The translations under genes and the position numbers were made by a program. Under the pieces are notes generated by a model. That model worked only from the letters and a program-made list of their open reading frames with translations. It ran no database searches and was not told the origin of the DNA. From CAZWSC01 sp964636385 (GTDB lineage Bacteria; Eisenbacteria; RBG-16-71-46; CAIMUX01), in assembly GCA_964636385.1 (NCBI GenBank), contig CAZWSC010000061.1, positions 1-9,564 on the forward strand: a stretch of 9,564 nucleotides of DNA, given 5' to 3'. This document shows, in pieces, positions 1 to 5,815 of this stretch. Numbering within the stretch: position 1 is the stretch's first letter; each line of letters starts with the position of its first letter.

Positions 1-143
1 TGGAATCGCGCGGGTACTGGCGTGCGTCTTGTACAGATCAGGTTCGCGCGAAGCAGACCCGAGGCGCGCGCATTACATGCCTTTCCTCGATCGCGCGCCG
101 CTCGCTCGGAGGAATGCACCCGACGCAGGGTGTCCTGCGCACC
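1..143. other. Non-coding end of the window, downstream of the four-gene operon
   Basis: No convincing gene is visible on either strand. The open frames that cross this stretch have no recognisable domain and run into the antisense of the downstream gene. The only minus-strand ATG with a purine-rich leader, near position 73, reaches a stop after about 11 codons. The stretch holds one GC-rich inverted repeat (listed separately) and no tRNA-like T-loop. Confidence 0.5.
63..99 (-). terminator. GC-rich hairpin after the last gene, possible terminator
   Basis: A perfect 8-bp inverted repeat, GGCGCGCG at 63-70 with CGCGCGCC at 92-99, encloses a 21-nt loop about 45 bases past the TAG of the last operon gene. 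No T-tract follows on the minus strand, so it is not a canonical intrinsic terminator. The stem is made of alternating CG, which arises easily in GC-rich DNA. It could instead mark the region of a factor-dependent end. Confidence 0.25.
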
Positions 144-827
144 CTACTGCACCAGTCCCAGCCAGTCTCCGAACAGGAAGTCCATCCTCCCGATGAGCAG
201 CGACATGCGGCTCATCACTGTGTACCCGAAAGACGCGCCAAAGGTGATCATCAGGAAGAAGATCCCCACGCGGGCAGTGCCTCCCACAACCTGCTTGTGC
301 TCCACCGAAAAGAAGAAGTAGACAAGGCCTGTGAAGGTCCCCAGGAACACGAACAGCGCCGACCAGTGAACCCTGAACGGCAGCGCAAGCCCGAGGAATG
401 ACCCGGTTCCGCTGGAGAAGAGGGGCACGAGCGTGTCCTGGATCTGGTTCATTGCGTTCGACTGCAGGTAGGTGATGAAGAAAAGCCCGGCGGTCGAACC
501 CACGATAAAGGCCAGCGGCCAGCGCGATATCCACCCGGCCCTGGGGAGCAGCCGCATCAGCATCATTACACCCAGGATCCCCGCACCGAGATAGAGCCAC
601 CGGCCGTCCCACCCCTCACCGGCGGCGACGGCCCGTGCCGCGTCCGTCAGATTGAGATAGAGCTTGGGATGGATGTTCTGCCAGAAGAGGCTGACGAACC
701 AGTACCCGGCCGACACCCCGACGAAGATCGCCTCGCAGACCTTGTAGGCAGGATTGTCCCTGTAAAGAAACGACAGGATGCCGAGGGTCAGGAGAGCCCC
801 GATCCAGATGCCGATGTCGCCGCTCAT
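144..827 (-). CDS. Polytopic membrane protein of unknown function, last gene of a four-gene operon
   Basis: A 227-residue hydrophobic protein; I do not recognise a characterised family. About six membrane segments can be read at residues 5-22, 30-48, 77-92, 103-120, 151-173 and 184-204. The loops are short and contain conserved-looking polar stretches such as QSNAMNQIQD (122-131) between TM4 and TM5. It has no signal peptide and no catalytic motif I can name. The start is the ATG at 825-827, whose first bases overlap the stop of the preceding gene as ATGA, with a strong GGGAGG at 834-839, 6 nt upstream. Longer readings of this frame run into the antisense of the upstream gene and are not credible. 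The ATGA overlap implies translational coupling, so it is probably made in proportion to its neighbour as part of one inner-membrane complex. Function unknown; that the gene is real is very likely. Confidence 0.88.
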   Translation of the reverse strand: MSGDIGIWIGALLTLGILSFLYRDNPAYKVCEAIFVGVSAGYWFVSLFWQNIHPKLYLNLTDAARAVAAGEGWDGRWLYLGAGILGVMMLMRLLPRAGWISRWPLAFIVGSTAGLFFITYLQSNAMNQIQDTLVPLFSSGTGSFLGLALPFRVHWSALFVFLGTFTGLVYFFFSVEHKQVVGGTARVGIFFLMITFGASFGYTVMSRMSLLIGRMDFLFGDWLGLVQ

Positions 828-1681
828 GCGCCGCCTCCCTTCGCCCTGCTCTTTCCGCGCTGGCTGAAGAAGAACGCGATGTTCCCGATCACGATAAAGA
901 GGACAACCACCATGTGGGAGAAGGACTGTGACAGCATGAAGCTGCTGCCCTTGTCGAGAAACCCGGTGATCTCCTCGTACTCCGCAGCGCCCTTCATGCC
1001 GCCCAGGATCCCCGAAATCTGCCGGGGGAAGTAGGGGTAGAACTGCGGCGCCTGCACGGCCGTGGATCCCGATCCGACGCGCGTCCTGAACCGGTCTCCG
1101 GCGAACTGAACCCACTGCTCGGTGCCGGGGGTGCCTGCCGACACGTTGAAAACGTAGGCGATGTCGGAGAAATCCCTGACCCCCTGCATTATCGGGAAGT
1201 CCTCCACAGGACTTCCCCGGTAGTCACGCGGGAATGCAGCCGGGATGCTCGAGCCCATCCTCTGAATGACAACCTCGTTGCCCGGCTGGTAGCCGAGGTT
1301 GATGTAGTCGATTCCGTACTGCAGATCCAGTGCCATTACCTGCGGGTGAGCCAGGGCACTCTGCAGGGCAAGGTCCGCCTGCATCGGCCCCTGTGGCCAC
1401 AGCCCGAGGATGATCACGCGCAGTCCCCTGCTCAGAGCGTGCTTCAGGAAGGTCACGGCCATCGGCTGGATCTCAGGCGCCGACCCGGGGTCGTAGTCGC
1501 ACGCCAGGATCACCCTTGAACCGGGCTGAAGCGCTTCAACGCTGTCATAGATCCCGCGCGTGGCCGGGGTGATCTGGATCCCCTGGTCGATGTTGAGAAA
1601 CAGCGGCAGGGCCACTGCGATCCCGACCACCAGGAAGATCCAGCGTCTGTCGATCGCCAGCATCCGGTCGAACAGACTCAT
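824..1681 (-). CDS. Bitopic membrane protein with large ectodomain, unknown function
   Basis: A 285-residue protein with one membrane segment near each end (about 14-30 and 255-272). Positive residues flank the membrane on the inner side (RMLAIDRR before TM1, QRGKSRAK after TM2), so both termini should be cytoplasmic and the roughly 225 residues between them should face the periplasm. The ectodomain has alternating hydrophobic strands and helices, for example SRVILACDYDPGS (55-67) and GLRVIILGLWPQGP (86-99), which look like a Rossmann-type alpha/beta fold. No catalytic signature is recognisable. The start ATG (1679-1681) overlaps the upstream stop as ATGA, with GGAGG at 1688-1692, 6 nt away. 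Its own stop overlaps the next start, again as ATGA. Overlaps on both sides point to a fixed-ratio complex with its neighbours. The topology is inferred from charge distribution; function unknown. Confidence 0.88.
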   Translation of the reverse strand: MSLFDRMLAIDRRWIFLVVGIAVALPLFLNIDQGIQITPATRGIYDSVEALQPGSRVILACDYDPGSAPEIQPMAVTFLKHALSRGLRVIILGLWPQGPMQADLALQSALAHPQVMALDLQYGIDYINLGYQPGNEVVIQRMGSSIPAAFPRDYRGSPVEDFPIMQGVRDFSDIAYVFNVSAGTPGTEQWVQFAGDRFRTRVGSGSTAVQAPQFYPYFPRQISGILGGMKGAAEYEEITGFLDKGSSFMLSQSFSHMVVVLFIVIGNIAFFFSQRGKSRAKGGGA

Positions 1682-2334
1682 GATTCACCTCCCAGGTGCG
1701 AGCGCTCGATCCCGAGGATCAGCCGCAGGCTCGTGGATACGATCCCGAGGGCGATGCCGATCATGATCGCCCGCTGCCCCGCCTTGTTCGGCACGTTCAT
1801 GATCCAGTCGGACAGATCCGAGAGGCGGAAGCCTTCGGGCATCCACCCGGTGAGTACATCTCCGACCGGGACACGGCCGAGCATGACCAGCGCCCCAGCG
1901 AGAAGCAGGAGCGTCGCCTCGCGGTTGCGCGCACGGAAGGCGCGGTACGAGGCGCTGGCGACGTAGAAGGCCAGCATCGCGAACATCGTGGCGGAGAGCG
2001 GATGGTACACGTTCCTGTAGATCCAGTCGAACGGGGTCCCGAGATCCTGGAAGCGCGGGCCGCCGCTGAAGAAGAACCCGACCACCGACGTCGTCAAGAA
2101 GCTGATGATGATGATGACCGAATACGGCCAGCCCCGTCCCATTCGGTAGGCATTGTTCCCGGACACCTTCAACAGGTTCAGCGCGCCGAGCCAGATGGCG
2201 AAGGCGGCTATGATCTGGACCCAATCGCTCACCAGGTCCTGTATTCCCGAGAACGGCCTGTGTGGAACGAAGAACTGCACCACATAGACGATCCCCACCA
2301 GTGCAGTGAGCATTATCGGTACGTTGCGCTTCAT
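1678..2334 (-). CDS. Polytopic membrane protein of unknown function
   Basis: A 218-residue integral membrane protein with about six hydrophobic segments: 6-22, 37-56, 70-90, 111-131, roughly 141-158 and 188-207. A basic loop follows TM4 (YRAFRARNRE, 130-139), and TM3 starts after GRGWP. I do not recognise a characterised family, and no transporter or enzyme motif stands out. The ATG at 2332-2334 is supported by GGAGG at 2342-2346 with a 7-nt spacer. That Shine-Dalgarno directly abuts the stop of the FN3-domain gene, leaving only 12 nt between the genes. Its TGA overlaps the next start. With the other polytopic protein at the end of the operon it probably forms the membrane core of the predicted complex. 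Function unknown. Confidence 0.88.
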   Translation of the reverse strand: MKRNVPIMLTALVGIVYVVQFFVPHRPFSGIQDLVSDWVQIIAAFAIWLGALNLLKVSGNNAYRMGRGWPYSVIIIISFLTTSVVGFFFSGGPRFQDLGTPFDWIYRNVYHPLSATMFAMLAFYVASASYRAFRARNREATLLLLAGALVMLGRVPVGDVLTGWMPEGFRLSDLSDWIMNVPNKAGQRAIMIGIALGIVSTSLRLILGIERSHLGGES

Positions 2335-2346
2335 CGTCCGTCCTCC

Positions 2347-3576
2347 CTACTGCACCTGAAAGAGCCGGGCCACGTCAACGCCCAGGGTCTGCAGGATAAT
2401 GCCCACGAACAGTACGATGAGAATCAGCCCCTTGCCCATGTCCTGTCCCTTCAGGCTGCCCAGCTGGCGGGGTTCGCGGGATAGATACGCGCCGGCGGCG
2501 AAAAGCTCCTCCCCGATCAGGGTGTAATCGCAGGCTGCGACGAAGAAGGGGAGCTGGCTCGGCATTGCCGTGCCGGCGATCTGGATCGCGCCGATCGAGT
2601 TCCCCGTCTCGGCCAGGATCAGGGACTCGGCGTAGAAGCAGCCCTGCATGAAGATCGTTGCGGGCTTCTCGCGCACCATCATCCCCTCGATGGCTGCGGC
2701 ATAGCCGAACTGGTCGTCGGTAAGGTAGTAGACCTGGTCGTCCGAATAGGCGTCGGGCCTTCCCTCCGAGATGTACGACTCCTTCACAGTCTCGCGGCAG
2801 GCGACCATCACGAGCGACCTCGCAACCGGCACTTCCAGCGGCGTATCGTACTGCGCAGTCGTCCTCGCCACTCTCCCCAGGATCGAGATCCCTGCCAGGG
2901 TCTGGACGTTGTTCATGTCCATGATTCCGGGGATGTACAGGATCTTCTTCCCCATCTCGGTGGCGCGCCCCACCGCCTCGTCCACGGCATCCAGCCCTGC
3001 GATCTTTCGGATGAAGATCCGGTTCCCCTTTCGCGCCCTTTCGATGAAGTAGATGATGAGAGCCGACAGCATGATCACGGCAACCAGGGTATTGACCCGC
3101 CCGGTGTGCAGCCACTGCGCTTTCGACACTACCGGCCCCGTCACATCAGAGAAGCCGCGCATGTCATCCATCCGCGAGACCACCCTGTAGTAGTAGGGCC
3201 TGCCGTCCGTGATATCCTGCCTGTCGATGAAGGACTGGCTTCGGCCCGGCGTTTCACCCACGGGAGCGAAAGGGCCGTCCGGGGTATCCGAGCGGAGTAT
3301 CAGGTAGCCTGCGAAGCCGGGATTCTGCTCGCGGTCTGCAGTCGACAGTTCCCAGGTGATGGTGACGCTCTCGCCGTCGTCATTCGGGGTGTCAAAGACC
3401 TTCACGTCCGCGGGGGGGGCAACGTGGGGCGCAAGGCCCAGGCTCACGTCTTCCAGCGCAGCGGGCTCCACGGCGATGCCGGATCCTGCACAGCAGGCAA
3501 GCCAGGTCAGCAGAAGGGCAGGCACGGGAAGAAACACGGGTGCCCGTCCTGCAGGAAGGGGATGGAATGTCGACAT
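2347..3576 (-). CDS. FN3-ectodomain membrane protein with DUF6754-like cytoplasmic domain
   Basis: A 409-residue protein, first gene of the four-gene membrane operon. It has an N-terminal signal sequence (hydrophobic core about 14-30, ending in an Ala/Cys/Gly-rich stretch), then a fibronectin type III domain at about 55-152 (VTITWEL ... GYLILRSDTPDGPF ... YYYRVVSRMDD). A membrane segment lies at 161-179 and is followed by basic residues (ERARKGNR). Next is an alpha/beta domain of about 190 residues (185-375) with the stretches TDDQFGYAAAIEG and ETGNSIGAIQIAGTAMPSQL. A last membrane segment lies at 383-399. From memory the 185-375 region resembles DUF6754, which has no known function; I could not verify this. 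Charge pattern puts FN3 outside and the conserved domain in the cytoplasm. The ATG at 3574-3576 is chosen because it begins the signal peptide and has GGGAG 7 nt upstream. An extension to 3828 would add 84 low-complexity residues before the signal. A G8 run (plus strand) lies between signal and FN3. Confidence 0.85.
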   Translation of the reverse strand: MSTFHPLPAGRAPVFLPVPALLLTWLACCAGSGIAVEPAALEDVSLGLAPHVAPPADVKVFDTPNDDGESVTITWELSTADREQNPGFAGYLILRSDTPDGPFAPVGETPGRSQSFIDRQDITDGRPYYYRVVSRMDDMRGFSDVTGPVVSKAQWLHTGRVNTLVAVIMLSALIIYFIERARKGNRIFIRKIAGLDAVDEAVGRATEMGKKILYIPGIMDMNNVQTLAGISILGRVARTTAQYDTPLEVPVARSLVMVACRETVKESYISEGRPDAYSDDQVYYLTDDQFGYAAAIEGMMVREKPATIFMQGCFYAESLILAETGNSIGAIQIAGTAMPSQLPFFVAACDYTLIGEELFAAGAYLSREPRQLGSLKGQDMGKGLILIVLFVGIILQTLGVDVARLFQVQ

Positions 3577-3889
3577 CAGAATTCTCCCGGGCAGCCAGGC
3601 ATGACCTCTCATCACTCTCTGCCGTAACACTGCAGCCGGATGAGACTGCCGGGCCTGGCCCGTTCGCAATGTCAGGTTGGGAAGCCGGAACCGACTGACC
3701 GGCGCGGGAACCGGACCCGGCCGGGCCGGCACCGCACACAGACCTCGCCATGACGCTGCGGGGCCTGTGAGGAAGCGGTTCGTGACATCCGCTCCGGCCC
3801 TCCACTCCCGGCCGGCCCGATGCTTCAATCCGGGCCGGCGCAGGTTGAAGGCCGACGGAAGGTGAGAATGACGGCAGGAGGCTCCCGGG
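3577..3889. other. Intergenic region upstream of the four-gene membrane operon
   Basis: About 313 bases separate the porin-like gene from the FN3-domain gene. The open frame crossing it from 3828 encodes only Arg/Pro/Ala-rich sequence and is not credible as protein. It should hold the end of the porin transcript and the promoter of the operon. One strong hairpin (3811-3839) is listed separately. I found no convincing -35/-10 pair. The decamer CCGGGCCGGC occurs twice, at 3721-3730 and 3830-3839. Confidence 0.5.
3811..3839 (-). terminator. 9-bp GC hairpin, possible terminator of the porin-like gene
   Basis: A perfect inverted repeat, GCCGGCCCG (3811-3819) with CGGGCCGGC (3831-3839), closes an 11-nt loop about 50 bases past the stop of the porin-like gene. 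No T-tract follows on either strand, so intrinsic termination is doubtful. The left arm could also pair with a second copy of CGGGCCGGC at 3722-3730, giving an alternative, longer-range structure. Confidence 0.35.
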
Positions 3890-5491
3890 TCAACCTCCGA
3901 GAGAGAACTCGGGGATCGGCACGCTTACACCCGCCCTCAGCTCGTAGGCGTTCTCCAGGTACTTGGAGGTGCCGTTGATCAGGAACCCGGCTGCCTCACC
4001 CGGCATGAAGAGCCCGTAACGGATGGACAGGGTGAGATTCCGTTCGAGGACCCAGTCCAATCGGGCGTTGATCTCGTTACCGAGATCGGTGGAGACACCG
4101 GCCCTGCGGTCTGCATCACGTCCGTACTCGTCAGGCGTGATCACCCCGTCACCATCCGCGTCGTGCCAGGGCTTGAGCTCCTCGGTCGCCCTGATTATTG
4201 AATAGCTTGCCGACAGGCGCATGCCCGGACGGATCAGAAAGCCTACCCGCCCCTGCATGATCCTGGTGTTCTCCAGCCCCCTGTATCCGCGGGTGAAGGG
4301 GTTGCCCAGGCCGCCGGGCGCCAGACCGCGTTCGTCCATCGCAAGCCCGTCGGCCCAGACCTCGGTCACGGAGAAGTGTCCCTGCGTCCGGAGCGAGTTG
4401 AAGTTACCCTCGGTCCGGAACGGATCCGGATCGCCCGAGCCGAGGCCGATGGTTCCCCCCAGTTCCAGCCGTGGATACTGAAGGCTCAGGTCCACGAACG
4501 CGTTCATCCCGCTGAGATCGCCGTTGTTCAAGTCCAGCAGTTCGTCCGCGCCGGAGTTGCCCCGGCTGATGTGATCCTTGCCGGAGAGGAGGTTGAACTC
4601 CAGGTTGGCGTGCAGAACCCCTCGATTAAGCAGTGTCTGGAACCCGAAGACAGTGGCCTCGCTGATGCTGGGCCGGAAGCGCGCATCGGAATACCCCTGG
4701 CCATGCGGGAGGAACGTCGGCTCCCCCTCTTCGCCCTCATCGGTGTAGCGAACGAAGAATGGGTTGAAGAGGAACCCTCCCCCACCCGACCTGCCAAGCC
4801 ACTCGGCGTAGAGCAGATTCGCCGCGGTGCCCTGGCCTCCGGCCGGCATCTCCGGGTCTTCAGGCATCCACTGCGTCATCCCGGATTGCTTCGCGAATCC
4901 GAACCCGAGGCTTGAGTTCCACAGACCGAAGTCGCGGTACACCTGGATCCCCGGTGCATCCATGTCCAGAACGATCCGGTTGCCCAGCGCGAACTGCTGC
5001 CGCCCGATGTACCAGCGCGTCCCCGTTGCATTGCTACGATAGGCGAGATAGGCCCAGTCCAGACGGAGATCGAAGAAGCCGCCGGATCCGTAGTACCTGC
5101 CCAGGTAACCTGCGTCGCCCCCCCCACCGACGTCGTTCAGTCCCCAGACCCCGTGCGCCAGGTCCACGCTGATGTTGAGGTTCATATCGTCCGAGACGAT
5201 GAACCTCGGCTTCAGGTTCAGCCGCTGCGTCCAGTACGCCTCCTCGTCGCCGATCAGGCCTTCCATGCCCGGATCGGCCGCCCTTGCGCCGAGGAAGAAG
5301 TACTCCTGCCTCGCGTAGTCTGCCTCGTACAAGCCCGCAACCATGAGGCGCGAACGCGGCCCGCCACCTTCGGCTCCTCCCGACGGCGGGGCACTCCCCG
5401 CCGCCCGACCTTCAGCGCCGGTTGCGGGCATGAGCCCGAAAAGGATCACCAGTGCGATACATCCACATTGAGTCCGCCTTGCCCGGTTCAT
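3890..5491 (-). CDS. Outer-membrane beta-barrel porin-like protein (alginate-export-like) with an EF-hand loop
   Basis: A 533-residue exported barrel protein. The signal peptide is MNRARR followed by a hydrophobic stretch (10-21) and cleavage near ATGA/EG. A Gly/Ser/Pro-rich linker (28-46) follows, then repeated amphipathic strands with aromatic girdles. Stretches such as DLRLDWAYLAYRS (141-153), TRWYIGRQQFALGNRIV (158-174) and GIQVYRDFGLW (181-191), and the near-terminal LTLSIRYGLFMPGEAAGF, resemble the alginate-export/porin superfamily. The substrate cannot be read from sequence. Residues 444-455 form a canonical EF-hand loop (DADGDGVITPDE), probably in an extracellular loop. The final residues are LGG, not the usual terminal aromatic. 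The ATG at 5489-5491 is chosen over longer in-frame starts because it begins the signal peptide and has AGGAG (5499-5503) 7 nt upstream. It stands alone between gaps of more than 300 bases, and nothing ties it functionally to its neighbours. A G8 run on the coding strand encodes Gly122-125. Confidence 0.85.
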   Translation of the reverse strand: MNRARRTQCGCIALVILFGLMPATGAEGRAAGSAPPSGGAEGGGPRSRLMVAGLYEADYARQEYFFLGARAADPGMEGLIGDEEAYWTQRLNLKPRFIVSDDMNLNISVDLAHGVWGLNDVGGGGDAGYLGRYYGSGGFFDLRLDWAYLAYRSNATGTRWYIGRQQFALGNRIVLDMDAPGIQVYRDFGLWNSSLGFGFAKQSGMTQWMPEDPEMPAGGQGTAANLLYAEWLGRSGGGGFLFNPFFVRYTDEGEEGEPTFLPHGQGYSDARFRPSISEATVFGFQTLLNRGVLHANLEFNLLSGKDHISRGNSGADELLDLNNGDLSGMNAFVDLSLQYPRLELGGTIGLGSGDPDPFRTEGNFNSLRTQGHFSVTEVWADGLAMDERGLAPGGLGNPFTRGYRGLENTRIMQGRVGFLIRPGMRLSASYSIIRATEELKPWHDADGDGVITPDEYGRDADRRAGVSTDLGNEINARLDWVLERNLTLSIRYGLFMPGEAAGFLINGTSKYLENAYELRAGVSVPIPEFSLGG

Positions 5492-5627
5492 CCCTGAACT
5501 CCTTTCCCCTGCGGACGCCTCGAGGCCCGACTCCTCAACGGCCTTCCGCCGCAACTGCACTTCCGGCCGCATCCGCGGTCAAATGCGCAGTCCGCGACAT
5601 CCCCTTCCGGGAAGTCCTGGCCAGGCC

Positions 5628-5653
5628 CAACCGGGGAGGATGGTACCCGGTTG
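5628..5653. repeat. 8-bp inverted repeat upstream of the porin-like gene, possible operator
   Basis: CAACCGGG (5628-5635) and CCCGGTTG (5646-5653) are perfect inverted repeats separated by 10 bases. The 18-bp centre-to-centre spacing of the half-sites is near two helical turns, as in sites for dimeric regulators. It lies about 140 bases upstream of the porin-like start codon. Assignment as an operator is inference; an RNA hairpin in the leader is equally possible. Confidence 0.35.
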
Positions 5654-5717
5654 CCCAGTCTGGTTCATCCCATTTTCACGGATCGGCAGGAGAGACCCTG
5701 GACATGACGGCAAACGG

Positions 5718-5746
5718 CTGCAGGGAGGCTGAGTGCCGCCTTGCAG
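5718..5746 (-). terminator. 12-bp hairpin, probable terminator of the B12 uptake unit
   Basis: The arms at 5718-5729 (CTGCAGGGAGGC) and 5735-5746 (GCCGCCTTGCAG) form a 12-position stem with one G-T wobble and one A-G mismatch, closed by a 5-nt loop. It begins about 70 bases past the stop of the propeller gene. On the minus strand only CCGTTTGCC follows, so the T-tract is weak. It is the most terminator-like structure between the two transcription units. Confidence 0.45.
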
Positions 5747-5815
5747 TCGGCCGGTCAGGCCTCATCAGCAGGCCACCCAGTGACGGGAAGCATCCGCCAA
5801 TGCCGGCCGCGCCAT

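Larger units (their letters stand above)
5492..5815. other. Intergenic region between the propeller gene and the porin-like gene
   Basis: About 324 bases with no credible coding frame on either strand. The side near the propeller gene carries a long hairpin (5718-5746) that probably ends the B12 transcript. The side near the porin carries an 8-bp palindrome (5628-5653) and a small palindrome CTTCCGGGAAG at 5604-5614, possible control sites for the porin gene. No clear -35/-10 pair was found. Confidence 0.5.

Noticed and set aside
144..1115. Extension of the last operon gene upstream to 1115
   Set aside because: The extra 96 residues are antisense-like Arg/Gly-rich sequence inside the preceding gene. 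The internal ATG at 827 has a strong Shine-Dalgarno and an ATGA junction.
1696..2484. Long plus-strand open frame of about 262 codons opposite the six-TM gene and the end of the FN3-domain gene
   Set aside because: It encodes highly charged, low-complexity sequence with no domain and no supporting ribosome site. The minus strand carries clear membrane proteins with Shine-Dalgarno motifs, so this is an antisense shadow of GC-rich coding DNA.
3496..3516. Possible lipobox in the FN3-domain protein (LTWLACCAG)
   Set aside because: The residues before either cysteine (WLA-C or LAC-C) do not fit the usual L-[AS]-[GA]-C pattern well, so lipidation is not claimed.
3577..3828. Extension of the FN3-domain gene upstream to 3828
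   Set aside because: It would place 84 Arg/Pro/Ala-rich residues ahead of a normal signal peptide. The ATG at 3576 has GGGAG at proper spacing.
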